From DASSKP01 sp035695045 (lineage in GTDB: Bacteria; Actinomycetota; Actinomycetes; JAFAQI01): a stretch of 27,217 bases of DNA. The notes under the pieces are model-generated. The model was given only the letters and a program-made list of their open reading frames with translations, was not told where the DNA came from and made no database searches. The stretch spans positions 1-27,217 of the forward strand of contig DASSEX010000044.1 in the NCBI GenBank assembly GCA_035695045.1, in the 5' to 3' direction. This document shows positions 6,766-14,956 of the stretch, piece by piece (positions within the stretch are counted from its first letter, which is position 1; each line of letters starts with the position of its first letter). A program made the translations under genes and the position numbers.

Positions 6766-7743
6766 ATGGAGCAGCGACGGCTGGGCGCGACCGGTCTCTA
6801 CGTCTCCCGGCTCGCCCTCGGCACCATGACCTGGGGTCGCGACACCGACGAGGACGACGCGTCGACGCAGCTCAAGGCCTTCCTCGAAGTGGGCGGGACG
6901 CTGCTCGACACGGCCGACGTCTACGTCGACGGCGAGAGCGAGCGCGTCGTCGGCCGGATGCTGCAGGGTGTCGTCAAGCGCGACGAGGTCGTCGTCGCCA
7001 CCAAGGCCGTCAGCCGGCGCGGCGCGGAGCGCGACCGGGACGCGTCGCGACGTCATCTGCTCAACGCCCTCGACGCGTCGCTCGAGCGGCTCGGGACGTC
7101 GTACGTCGACCTGTGGCAGCTGCACGCCTGGGACACGATGACGCCGATCGAGGAGACGCTCGCGGCGCTCGACACCGCGGTGAGCACCGGCCGGGCGCGA
7201 TACGTCGGCGTCTCCAACTACAGCGGCTGGCAGACCGCGAAGGCCGCGACCTGGCAGAAGTCCTGGCCCGGTCGCGCTCCGCTCGTGTCGACGCAGATGG
7301 AGTACTCCTTGCTGCAGCGCGGCATCGAGCGCGAGGTGGTGCCGGCAGCGCTCGATCTCGGCATCGGCATCCTGCCGTGGTCGCCGCTAGGCCGCGGCGT
7401 GCTGACGGGCAAGTACCGCACCGGCACGCCGGCCGACTCGCGGGGTGCTTCGCCGGACTACCAGCGGTTCGTGGCGCCGTATCTCGACGAGCGCGCGTCT
7501 CGCATCGTCGGCTCGGTCATCACCGCTGCCGACGGCCTCGGTGTCTCCCCGCTCGCGGTGTCGCTCGCGTGGGTGCGCGACCGGCCGGGGGTCGTCGCGC
7601 CGATCGTCGGTGCGCGCACGGCCGCACAGCTCAAGGGCTCGCTCGACGCCGACAACGTGGTGCTGCCGGACGAGATCCGCGACGCGCTCGACGACGTGTC
7701 CATGCCCTCGACCGGCTACCCCGAGGCCGGGCTACGCCGCTGA
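6766..7743 (+). CDS. Aldo/keto reductase
   Basis: A 325-residue NADPH-dependent oxidoreductase of the aldo/keto reductase superfamily (TIM barrel), cytoplasmic. The catalytic tetrad is visible as Asp48 and Tyr53 in LLDTADVYVDG, Lys80 in VVVATK, and His120 in YVDLWQLHAWD. The C-terminal cofactor-binding region is VAPIVGARTAAQLKGSLDA. It resembles the YajO/Tas-like or mycobacterial general stress-type AKRs; the substrate is unknown. The ATG has TAGGGT six bases upstream and no good Shine-Dalgarno site. The stop codon overlaps the likely start of the methyltransferase gene, so the two are translationally coupled. Confidence 0.92.
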   Translation: MEQRRLGATGLYVSRLALGTMTWGRDTDEDDASTQLKAFLEVGGTLLDTADVYVDGESERVVGRMLQGVVKRDEVVVATKAVSRRGAERDRDASRRHLLNALDASLERLGTSYVDLWQLHAWDTMTPIEETLAALDTAVSTGRARYVGVSNYSGWQTAKAATWQKSWPGRAPLVSTQMEYSLLQRGIEREVVPAALDLGIGILPWSPLGRGVLTGKYRTGTPADSRGASPDYQRFVAPYLDERASRIVGSVITAADGLGVSPLAVSLAWVRDRPGVVAPIVGARTAAQLKGSLDADNVVLPDEIRDALDDVSMPSTGYPEAGLRR

Positions 7744-8876
7744 CCCCGGCGCAGGCCCGGGCGTTGCTGGCCGCACCGTCGCTTCTCGCCGCTGCGTCCG
7801 CCGACGACCTCAGAGTCGGCGAGCGACTGCGTCGCGACTGGCCCGCCGATCTCGTCGCGGCCGCGAGCGAACAGGCAGAGCTGCGCACGCGAGCGGCCGC
7901 AAAGTTCAGCCGCGCCGCGTCGATGCTGCTGAGCAGAGACGGCTTGGAGCAGTCGACGGGTGAGGTCGTTGCCCGTCATCGCGCGCGGCGGTTCGCGGGC
8001 GCCGGCGGGACGGTTCTCGACCTGTGCTGCGGCATCGGCGGTGACCTGGCGGCGATCGCCGCAGTCGTCGACGGCGTGGTCGTGGGTGTCGACCGGGACG
8101 AGCTGCACGCGATCTGCGCCCGGCACAACGCGCGGGTGTACGACGCCGACAACGCGACCGTCGCCGTCGCTGACGTCACCGACATCCGCGTGTCCGGTGT
8201 GGGATCGGTCTTCGTCGACCCGGCCCGTCGGCAGGACGACCGGCGGGGCGGGTCGTCGCCACCGCTGGAGTGGTGCTTCGACCTCGCGGTCCCGCGGGTG
8301 TGCGTCAAGGCGGCGCCGGGGCTGGACCGGGACGTCGTACCGCCGGGCTGGGAGGCGGAGTTCGTCGCCGATCATCGCGCTCTCAAGGAAGCGGTGCTGT
8401 GGTCCCCCGGCTGGGCGACGACAGCGGCGCGTGCGACCGTGCTGCCCGGCGGCGACACGCTGACGTCGGCAGCCGGGACTCCTGTCGCGACGGTGCGGGA
8501 CCCCGGCGGCTTCCTGCTCGACCCTTCCCCCGCCGTCACCCGCGCGGGTCTGGTGGCCGAGCTGGCGGCGCAGCTCGACGCCTGGCAGATCGATCCGCAG
8601 ATCGCCTTCCTCTCGGCCGACACGCCGCTGCGATCACCGTTCGGCCGCGGACTCGTGGTGGAGGCGTCGCTGCCCTTCGCCGTCAAACCGCTCACCGCCG
8701 AGCTACGTCGTCTCGACGTCGGACGGGTGGAGATCCGACGCCGCGGCCTGGCCGGCGACGCCGACCTGCTGAAGCAGCGGTTGCGGACCGACGGCAGCCG
8801 CGTCGCGACCGTCGTGCTCACGCGCGTCGTCAACAGGCCGTGGGCGTTCATCTGCACCGACCTCGAGACGGCCTAG
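7740..8876 (+). CDS. SAM-dependent methyltransferase with THUMP-like domain
   Basis: A class I SAM-dependent methyltransferase of about 378 residues. Motif I is VLDLCCGIGGD (92-102), followed by the acidic post-motif VGVDRDE, and a DPAR motif (160-163) replaces the usual catalytic DPP[FY]. The C-terminal region (SLPFAVKPLTAEL, VEIRRRG, TVVLTRV) matches the THUMP-like domain found in this actinobacterial family. A nucleic-acid substrate is likely by analogy, not shown. The start is uncertain: homologues as I recall them begin close to TPAQARALLAAP, which places initiation at CTG 7740 in a CTGA overlap with the reductase stop. The first standard codon in frame is TTG at 7764. The gene abuts the helicase gene through TAGTG. 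Confidence 0.85.
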   Translation: MTPAQARALLAAPSLLAAASADDLRVGERLRRDWPADLVAAASEQAELRTRAAAKFSRAASMLLSRDGLEQSTGEVVARHRARRFAGAGGTVLDLCCGIGGDLAAIAAVVDGVVVGVDRDELHAICARHNARVYDADNATVAVADVTDIRVSGVGSVFVDPARRQDDRRGGSSPPLEWCFDLAVPRVCVKAAPGLDRDVVPPGWEAEFVADHRALKEAVLWSPGWATTAARATVLPGGDTLTSAAGTPVATVRDPGGFLLDPSPAVTRAGLVAELAAQLDAWQIDPQIAFLSADTPLRSPFGRGLVVEASLPFAVKPLTAELRRLDVGRVEIRRRGLAGDADLLKQRLRTDGSRVATVVLTRVVNRPWAFICTDLETA

Positions 8877-10831
8877 TGTCGGTCGCGATGGACGAGGTCT
8901 TCGCCGCATTCTGTGATGCCGGCCTGTGGCCGACGCTCGGCCGGCAGATGACCTCGCGGCTGGCAGCGGCCGGCATCACCTCCCCTGCTGACGTGTCGGT
9001 GGACAAGCTCGGGAAGGTTCAGGACATCGCGCCGAAGCGGGCGGAGAAGCTTGCCAAGACCTTCGTCGAGGCGCAACCGCGGTACGCCGTCGCCGAGCTG
9101 CTCCACGCCGCGCGCCTGCCGGTCCGGCACGCCTTCGCTGCCGTCGACCAGCTGGGCACGTCGGCGGCAGCGACCTTGCGTGAGGACCCCTGGCGGCTGC
9201 TCGGCTGCGCCGGCATCGAGCCGCGAGAGGCCGATGTCTTCGCGCTTCGCACCCTGACCGACCGGCCCGGCAAGGACGACCCACGTCGTGGACGCGCGTT
9301 CACTGCGCACGTGCTGGCGCGGGCGACTCGCGACGGGCACACCGTGCTGCCCGGTGAGACGGTTGTGGCTGCGCTCGCCGGGCTCGACGTGCCGGACCCC
9401 GCCGCGGCGATCGCCGCTGCGGTGGACGACGGCGTCGTCAGCGAGTTCCCGTCCTACGACGAGCCCTCTGGGACGACCGAACGGTCGGGCGAGACTTCGG
9501 CAACCTCCGACGAGCCGTCGACCGTGGTCGGTCTGACCCGCTACGCGATGGCAGAGGAGGCCGTGGCCGAAGGGCTGGCCCGGCTGCTGGCCGCCGCACG
9601 ACCGATCGCCACGCCGGAAGGTACGACGTCGGTGACCGGCGGCCTCGACCCGGCGCAACGCGAAGCGGTGCAGGAGATCGCCGCGCACGGTGTCGTCGTG
9701 CTGCACGGCGGACCGGGCACCGGCAAGAGCCGCACGGTCGCGGCCGTCGTACAGCTGGCCGAGGCTCGGCGGCTGCGGATCGCTCTCGCAGCTCCCACGG
9801 GTCGCGCCGCGAAACGGCTCGAGGAGCTGACTGGTCACTCCGCCAGCACCTTGCACCGTCTGCTCGGCGCGCAGGCACCGGGTTCGGCCGGCGGCTGGTC
9901 GTCGACGGAGTTCCTACACGGCGAGACCTGGCCCCTCGAGGCCGACGTCGTCGTCGTCGACGAGACGTCGATGCTCGACGTCGAGCTTGCGGCCGCGCTC
10001 GTGGAGGCCTGCGCCGACGGCACGCACCTGCTGCTCGTCGGCGACCCAGCACAGCTGCCGTCGATCGGTCCCGGCCGCGTGCTCGCCGATGTGCTCGAGT
10101 CGGCCGCCGTCCCCTCGGTCGAGCTCACAACCCTGCACCGTCAGGCCGAAGGCGGCACGATCGCGCGGCTCGCGTCTGCCGTCCGGGGCGGAGAGCTGCC
10201 ACCGGTCGACGACCCGACCCGCGAGGTCGTCGTCGTCACGAGTGCGTCGAGCGACGAGGCGGCGCGGCGCGTGCTCCAGCTGGTGACCGACTCGATCCCC
10301 CGGGCACTCGAGATCCCCGCCGCCGACGTGCAGGTCGTCACGCCGGTCCATCGCGGACCTGCCGGCACGATCGCGTTGAACGCTGCTTTGAAGCAGCGGC
10401 TGAACCCCGGCAAGGGCACCGTGGCGGGGTTCGACGTCGGCGACCGCGTCGTCGCCACCGCCAACCATCTCGACGACGGCTTCGCCAACGGTGAGGTGGG
10501 CGTCGTCGTGTCGGCGGCCGACGGTGCCCTGACCGTCGACTTCGGCGCCGGGCCGACGCCGGTTCCGGCCAAGGCGTTCAGCGACCTCGTGCACGGGTGG
10601 GCCATCACCGTGCATCGCGCTCAAGGTTCCGAATGGCCGGGCGTCGTCTCCGTGCTGCCGCCCGAAGCCGGCGGCATGCTCTCGCGGCCACTGGTCTACA
10701 CGGCCTGGACACGCGCGCAACGCCACCTCTCGGTCGTCCACGCCGCGGGCGCGGCACTCGCGCGGGGCGTCCGGGAGGTCGGCGCGCGTCCACGCCGGAC
10801 CCGGCTCACCGGCCTGCTGCGCGGCGACTGA
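8876..10831 (+). CDS. RecD2-like superfamily 1 DNA helicase
   Basis: A 651-residue ATP-dependent helicase resembling RecD2. An N-terminal helix-hairpin-helix region (about 10-60) precedes a variable acidic linker (about 190-220). The motor shows Walker A HGGPGTGKS (Lys284), motif Ia-like APTGRAAKRL, Walker B VVVDETSML, GDPAQLPSIGPG (motif III), TLHRQAE (motif IV region), and the C-terminal VHRAQGSEWPGVV with YTAWTRAQ typical of UvrD_C_2 (motifs V and VI). It probably unwinds DNA 5'-3'. RecB/RecC partners are absent, as expected for RecD2. It is slightly shorter than typical RecD2. GTG 8876 overlaps the upstream stop (TAGTG); ATG 8888 is an alternative start. It appears co-transcribed with the methyltransferase gene. 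Confidence 0.92.
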   Translation: MSVAMDEVFAAFCDAGLWPTLGRQMTSRLAAAGITSPADVSVDKLGKVQDIAPKRAEKLAKTFVEAQPRYAVAELLHAARLPVRHAFAAVDQLGTSAAATLREDPWRLLGCAGIEPREADVFALRTLTDRPGKDDPRRGRAFTAHVLARATRDGHTVLPGETVVAALAGLDVPDPAAAIAAAVDDGVVSEFPSYDEPSGTTERSGETSATSDEPSTVVGLTRYAMAEEAVAEGLARLLAAARPIATPEGTTSVTGGLDPAQREAVQEIAAHGVVVLHGGPGTGKSRTVAAVVQLAEARRLRIALAAPTGRAAKRLEELTGHSASTLHRLLGAQAPGSAGGWSSTEFLHGETWPLEADVVVVDETSMLDVELAAALVEACADGTHLLLVGDPAQLPSIGPGRVLADVLESAAVPSVELTTLHRQAEGGTIARLASAVRGGELPPVDDPTREVVVVTSASSDEAARRVLQLVTDSIPRALEIPAADVQVVTPVHRGPAGTIALNAALKQRLNPGKGTVAGFDVGDRVVATANHLDDGFANGEVGVVVSAADGALTVDFGAGPTPVPAKAFSDLVHGWAITVHRAQGSEWPGVVSVLPPEAGGMLSRPLVYTAWTRAQRHLSVVHAAGAALARGVREVGARPRRTRLTGLLRGD

Positions 10832-10885
10832 GCGACGTCTGCCGCGACGTAGACCAAAGTCCCTGGCGAAGCGACGCGGACGGCG

Positions 10886-10891
10886 TACGGT
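10886..10891 (+). promoter_or_regulatory. -10 element of DUF5703 gene
   Basis: TACGGT lies five bases before GTG 10897 and eight before ATG 10900. It fits a leaderless or very short-leader transcript. Confidence 0.35.
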
Positions 10892-10899
10892 TTGCGGTG

Positions 10900-11106
10900 A
10901 TGGTCGACTATGAGTACCAGAGGCTGACGCTGCCGCGCGGCACGGCGCGCAACGTGGCGCAGCGGGTGCTGACCGACGCCGCGGAGCACGGCCACTGGGA
11001 GCTCGACCGGCTGCGGCTCTACCCGGACGGCACCCGCAAGGTCGTTCTGCGGCGCCGGTACCTCAAGGTGCAGCCGACGCTCGACCGAGAGCTCATCTCG
11101 CGCTGA
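10900..11106 (+). CDS. DUF5703 family protein
   Basis: A 68-residue basic protein beginning MVDYEYQRLTLPRG and containing LTDAAEHGHWELDRLRLYPD and KVVLRRRYLKV, the recognisable body of the actinobacterial DUF5703 family. Function is unknown. It is predicted soluble, with no signal or membrane segment and no cysteines. GTG at 10897 would add one residue. No Shine-Dalgarno site is visible; TACGGT just upstream suggests a (near-)leaderless mRNA. The gene follows the helicase gene by 68 bases on the same strand and may have its own promoter. Downstream lies a long inverted repeat, then a convergent peptidase gene. Confidence 0.85.
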   Translation: MVDYEYQRLTLPRGTARNVAQRVLTDAAEHGHWELDRLRLYPDGTRKVVLRRRYLKVQPTLDRELISR

Positions 11107-11151
11107 GTCCGGCAGGTGTCCCCGACCCCGTCGGAGCGGCACCCCTTTCAC

Positions 11152-11229
11152 TGAGCGAACGTGATCAACTTCGCCGAACGCTGAGCGTGCACCGCGAGCG
11201 AAGACGCGCTAAATGATCACGTTCGCTCA
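11152..11229. repeat. 16-bp perfect inverted repeat between convergent genes
   Basis: TGAGCGAACGTGATCA (11152-11167) and TGATCACGTTCGCTCA (11214-11229) are exact reverse complements separated by 46 bases. The pair lies between the 3' ends of the DUF5703 and M20 peptidase genes. It could be a large-loop bidirectional terminator, a folded RNA or a small mobile-repeat remnant. The rest of this 168-base gap holds a short palindrome (11263-11279) and no gene. Confidence 0.6.
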
Positions 11230-11274
11230 TGACAGAGAGCGCCGGGTCACCCTCCCGAGGGTTCTGACCACTGG

Positions 11275-12585
11275 TCAGACGAGTGCAAGGAAGCGGGACA
11301 GCACCCGCGCCCCGAAGCGCAACGACTCGAGCGGTACTCGCTCGTCGACGCCGTGGAACATGCCGGTGAAGTCCAGATCCGCGGGAAGCCGCAGCGGCGA
11401 GTAACCGAAGCAGCGCATGCCGAGCTGTGAGAACGACTTGGCGTCGGTGCCGCCCGACAGGCAGTAGGGCACCGCTCGGGCGTCCGGGTCCTCCGCCAGC
11501 AAGGCAGCCTTCATCGCGTCGACGAGCGGCCCGTCGAACGACGTCTCGTAGCCGATGTCGCTGTGCAGCATCTCGATCGCGATGTCCGGCCCGACCAGCT
11601 CCTGCAGCTGTTCGAGGAACTGCTGCTCTCCGCCCGGCAGGAAGCGACCGTCGACATAGGCCGTCCCTTTCTGCGGAATGACGTTGTGCTTGTAGCCGGC
11701 CTGCAACATCGTCGGGTTGGCGGTGTGGCGCAGCGTCGCACCGACCATGCGCGCTATCGGGCCGATCTTCGCGAGGATGCTCTCGACGTCGTTCGGGTCG
11801 AACACCACACCGAGCGCATCGCACACCTCGCGGAGGAACTCCTCGACGGAAGGCCGCAGCTCGACGGGGAAGCGGTGTCGCCCGACTCGGGCGACCGCTT
11901 CGGCGAGTGCGGTGACGGCGTTGTCGTCGTTGAGCATCGAACCGTGACCCGCGCGGCCACGCGCCACCAGCGTGAGCCACGCGATGCCCTTCTCCGCCGT
12001 CTCGATCGCATAGAGCCGGCGGTCCGCGACCGTGATGCTGAAACCGCCGACCTCGCTGATCGCCTCGGTGCAGCCCTCGAAGAGATCCGGATGGTTGTCG
12101 ACGAGCCAGTGGGCGCCGTAGACCCCACCCGCCTCCTCGTCGGCGACGAACGCGAGGACGACGTCGCGCGGTGGCTGTCTGCCCTGCCGCACCCAGTCGG
12201 CGACGACGGCGAGCGTCATCGCGTCCATGTCCTTCATGTCCACGGCGCCACGACCCCACAGGCAGTCGTCGCGAATCTCCCCCGCGAACGGGTCGACCTG
12301 CCAGTCGCCCGCGTCGGCGGGTACGACGTCCAGGTGGCCGTGGATCAGCAGGGCAGGCCGAGTCGGGTCGGCCCCTGCCCAGCGCGCGACCACCGACGCG
12401 CGTCCCGGTTCCGACTCGAGCAGTTGCGGCGTGAGGCCGAAGTCCGTGAGCCGCGCAGCGGTCCACTCGGCCGCGGCACGCTCGTTGCTCGTCGGGTTGC
12501 TCGAGTCGATCCGGATCAGGTCGCGACAGAACTCGACGACCTCGTCGTCGGCGCGTGGCGTCAGGCCGGCCGGCTCGGTCGTCAC
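11275..12585 (-). CDS. M20 family metallopeptidase/deacylase
   Basis: A 436-residue di-zinc hydrolase of the M20/M25/M40 family (ArgE/DapE/CPG2-like). Metal and catalytic residues are visible: His84 and Asp86 in IHGHLDVVP, the bridging Asp116 in GRGAVDMKD, Glu150-Glu151 in VADEEAGG, and a C-terminal ligand His in GMFHGVDE. The lid/dimerisation domain lies about 190-300. GGTDAKSFSQLG is typical of actinobacterial dipeptidase-like members; the substrate cannot be assigned. It is predicted cytoplasmic. The GTG start overlaps the upstream lipoprotein stop (GTGA), so the two genes are translationally coupled. Confidence 0.92.
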   Translation of the reverse strand: MTTEPAGLTPRADDEVVEFCRDLIRIDSSNPTSNERAAAEWTAARLTDFGLTPQLLESEPGRASVVARWAGADPTRPALLIHGHLDVVPADAGDWQVDPFAGEIRDDCLWGRGAVDMKDMDAMTLAVVADWVRQGRQPPRDVVLAFVADEEAGGVYGAHWLVDNHPDLFEGCTEAISEVGGFSITVADRRLYAIETAEKGIAWLTLVARGRAGHGSMLNDDNAVTALAEAVARVGRHRFPVELRPSVEEFLREVCDALGVVFDPNDVESILAKIGPIARMVGATLRHTANPTMLQAGYKHNVIPQKGTAYVDGRFLPGGEQQFLEQLQELVGPDIAIEMLHSDIGYETSFDGPLVDAMKAALLAEDPDARAVPYCLSGGTDAKSFSQLGMRCFGYSPLRLPADLDFTGMFHGVDERVPLESLRFGARVLSRFLALV

Positions 12586-13628
12586 CCGGAGGTGCCGCCG
12601 CCGAGTGCGCCCATCAGCGAGCCGAGCTGCGTCAGGTCGATCGGCGTGACATCGGTGGGCTTGCTGATGTCGCCACCGGACTGCGCGAACGTCAACGAGA
12701 CCGGGAGGTGCTGTCCCGCTGCCGGATCGCCCTTGCTCGCGAACTGACCGAGGTCGAGCGAGATCTGAGCCAGCACGCCGTCCTTCACCCAGGCGTCGAG
12801 CGTGACGACACGGCTGGGCACCTTCTGCGGCTTGGCCTGGCTGAGGGCGGCACCGCCCCCGGGCACGGCTGAGGCGAACGACTGGTAGGCGTCGTTGGCC
12901 AGCGCCTTCGCGTTGCCGCTCAGCCGAAGGTGGTCACCGCGGCTGTCGCTGCCCACCCGGGTGACCGTGACGTCCTTCTTGAGCAACGCCTTCAGGTCGT
13001 CGAGCATCTTCGCGCTCTGCGCCTGGTTGCCCGACGTGCCGCCCGCCTGTACGCCGAACTGCCCGGCCAGCCCCTGCGCCGCCGCACCACTCAGCGAGAC
13101 CCAGCGACCGTCGACGAGTGCCTTGACGAAGTCCGGCAGGCTCGCCGCGCGCGCCTGCACCTCGGCGTACGCCTTGTCCTGGTGGATCAGTCCGAGGAAG
13201 CCCTTGACGTCACCCTGGAGGTAGAGGTCGCCCGCGAGCACGCGCATCTCGAGGTAGGTGTGGCCCCCGCTGACGCCCCGGATGGAGACCGCGGTCGCCT
13301 TCTGGTCGCTCGGCTTGAGGTCGGCGAAGTGCTTCCCGTTGGTGGTCTTCGCCTCGAGGACCAACTGGGCGCTGGAGATCGCGGAGGCGTCCGCGGCGGT
13401 CAGCTTGTCGCCGTTGGCCTTGGCGAGCTGCTGGAGCACGCCCGCCGGGATCTCGAGCTTGATCGTCGAGGTCAGTGTGTCCGTGTCACCGAGGTTGCCG
13501 ACCGACGCGGTCAGCTCTCCCTTCGGGTCCTTGGGCACGCTTTGCCCGGATCCGCTGCCACAGCCGGCAAGCGCAAGAGCGCCGGCAGCGATGGCTGCCA
13601 GCGCAATGGACGTCGACGGGCGACGCAT
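12582..13628 (-). CDS. LppX/LprAFG-type lipoprotein
   Basis: A 348-residue exported lipoprotein. The signal peptide (MRRPST, then a hydrophobic core to about residue 20) ends in the lipobox LAGC with lipidated Cys23. The mature part has the long beta-rich pattern of the LppX/LprAFG family (TASVGNLGDTDTLTSTIKLE, TYLEMRVLAGDLYLQGDVKG, VVTLDAWVKDGVLAQISLDL), whose mycobacterial members carry acylated lipids or lipoglycans across the periplasm. A role in lipid transport here is inferred. A GGAGG Shine-Dalgarno site stands seven bases before the ATG. It is the first gene of a two-gene operon with the M20 peptidase. The lytic transglycosylase gene diverges 88 bases away. Confidence 0.85.
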   Translation of the reverse strand: MRRPSTSIALAAIAAGALALAGCGSGSGQSVPKDPKGELTASVGNLGDTDTLTSTIKLEIPAGVLQQLAKANGDKLTAADASAISSAQLVLEAKTTNGKHFADLKPSDQKATAVSIRGVSGGHTYLEMRVLAGDLYLQGDVKGFLGLIHQDKAYAEVQARAASLPDFVKALVDGRWVSLSGAAAQGLAGQFGVQAGGTSGNQAQSAKMLDDLKALLKKDVTVTRVGSDSRGDHLRLSGNAKALANDAYQSFASAVPGGGAALSQAKPQKVPSRVVTLDAWVKDGVLAQISLDLGQFASKGDPAAGQHLPVSLTFAQSGGDISKPTDVTPIDLTQLGSLMGALGGGTSG

Positions 13629-13716
13629 CGGATGCCTCCGCGGGATTCTCTTGATGGTGTGGCCACGCTATCGCGCTGAGTTACAGCGATGAGCGAAACA
13701 GGCCGACATGTACTAG

Positions 13717-14793
13717 GTGAGGATGCTCGCGCTGCTCCGTCGTGCCCGGGGCCTGGCTGCCCTCGGGGCGGCCGGCGTGGCCTTCACTCTCACTCCCGCG
13801 GCCCATGCCGAGTCGACCGGCGACGCCGAGGCCAAGTCACAGGCGATTCTCGCGCAGGTGCAGCGGTTGCAGCAGCAGGTGAAGCAGGCAGAAGCGAGGT
13901 ACGACGCCAGCCTCGCGGGCGTGGCGGCCAGCGTGAACGCGGCCATCCAGGCCGACCAGACGAGCGCCAGCGTTGCGGCGCAGACGGCAGCCGCCGCCGA
14001 CGAGCTCGACAACCGCGTTCGTGGCCTCTACATGTCCGGCGGTCCGCTCGCCCTCTACGTCACGGTGCTCGACTCCGGCGACATCACCGAGCTGCAGTCG
14101 CAGGTGATCACCGTCAGCTCGCTCGTGCATGCGAGCCAGGACGTCGTACACGCCGACCGGTCGGTCGCGGCGACCGTCCGGGCGCGAGACCGACAGGCCC
14201 AGGCGGCGGCCCACCGCCAGATCTCCACCGAACGAAACGTGCGCGGTGTCGCCACCCGCGTGCTGACGTTGCTCGCGCAGGAGCAGACCCTGCTCGCGCA
14301 GGCTCAGGCGCAGGTCGCCCACCTCAAGGCGATCGACGCAGCGCGCGCGGCACTCGCCGCCGCGACGACGGCGTTCGGTTCGATCACCACCGCGCGGCTG
14401 TCATCGCTCGGCATCCTGCCGCCCTCTGCGCTCTACAGCACCTACTACCACCAGGCGGCCGAGACGTGCCCCGGCCTGTCGTGGACGGTGCTCGCGGCCA
14501 TCGGTCAGGTCGAGAGCGGCCACGGGCGCAATCCGTCGATGTCCTCGGCGGGCGCCCTCGGGCCGATGCAGTTCCTGCCCTCGACGTTCGCGGCGTACGG
14601 CGTCGACGGCGACCACAACGGCACGCTCGACATCATGGCGCCCGGCGACGCGATCTACACCGCCGCTCACTACCTCTGCGCGAACGGCGCCGGAGGTGGC
14701 GGCCAGGCGCTCTACAACGCGGTGTGGCACTACAACCACGCCGACTGGTACGTGCAGATGGTGCTCGACCTCGCGGCGAAGTACGCCGCCTGA
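13717..14793 (+). CDS. Secreted coiled-coil lytic transglycosylase
   Basis: An exported peptidoglycan-cleaving enzyme of about 358 residues. A signal peptide (RRARGLAALGAAGVAFTLTP...AHA) cleaves after AHA near residue 31. A long alpha-helical coiled-coil region rich in Gln and Ala (about 35-220) resembles the PcsB/RipA-type regulatory N-terminus. The C-terminal SLT domain has the catalytic Glu266 in IGQVESGHGRN, then GALGPMQFLPSTFAAYGVDGD, DAIYTAAHYLC and YNAVWHYNHADWYV, typical of actinobacterial transglycosylases. It would act on the cell wall outside the membrane. GTG 13717 and ATG 13723 are both possible starts; neither has a good Shine-Dalgarno site. Control of the SLT domain by the coiled coil is inferred from related hydrolases. 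Confidence 0.92.
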   Translation: MRMLALLRRARGLAALGAAGVAFTLTPAAHAESTGDAEAKSQAILAQVQRLQQQVKQAEARYDASLAGVAASVNAAIQADQTSASVAAQTAAAADELDNRVRGLYMSGGPLALYVTVLDSGDITELQSQVITVSSLVHASQDVVHADRSVAATVRARDRQAQAAAHRQISTERNVRGVATRVLTLLAQEQTLLAQAQAQVAHLKAIDAARAALAAATTAFGSITTARLSSLGILPPSALYSTYYHQAAETCPGLSWTVLAAIGQVESGHGRNPSMSSAGALGPMQFLPSTFAAYGVDGDHNGTLDIMAPGDAIYTAAHYLCANGAGGGGQALYNAVWHYNHADWYVQMVLDLAAKYAA

Positions 14794-14811
14794 GCGCTGC
14801 CCGGTTTCGTG

Positions 14812-14817
14812 TAACCT
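14812..14817 (+). promoter_or_regulatory. -10 element of tRNA-Leu
   Basis: TAACCT lies about 40 bases before the mature tRNA 5' end, in the short gap after the transglycosylase stop codon. A weak CTGAGC at 14790 could be the -35. Confidence 0.4.
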
Positions 14818-14857
14818 CGTCGGCGCCGGCTGCGCAGCTCCACTGCGGTCGGACCAC

Positions 14858-14944
14858 GGGCGAGTGGCGGAATTGGCAGACGCGCATGCTTGAGGTGCAT
14901 GTGTCCGAAAGGACTTGGGGGTTCAAGTCCCCCCTCGCCCACCA
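14858..14944 (+). tRNA. tRNA-Leu (anticodon GAG)
   Basis: An 87-base class II tRNA. Acceptor arms are GGGCGAG (14858-14864) and CTCGCCC (14934-14940), followed by discriminator A and an encoded CCA (14942-14944). The anticodon stem is CATGC/GCATG (14885-14889 and 14897-14901) around loop TTGAGGT, giving anticodon GAG (14892-14894), which reads CUC and CUU. A long variable arm (GTCCGAAAGGAC) and T-arm GGGGG-TTCAAGT-CCCCC are present. All stems pair perfectly. Confidence 0.97.
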
Positions 14945-14956
14945 ACGTCAGCCGAC

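Noticed and set aside
11263..11279. Palindrome TCTGACCA-C-TGGTCAGA as an operator
   Set aside because: It overlaps the stop codon of the M20 peptidase gene, not a promoter, and is short enough to be chance or part of a terminator.
14858..14944. tRNA-Leu as an integration (att) site
   Set aside because: No integrase gene, no direct repeat of the tRNA 3' end and no atypical DNA lie beside it.
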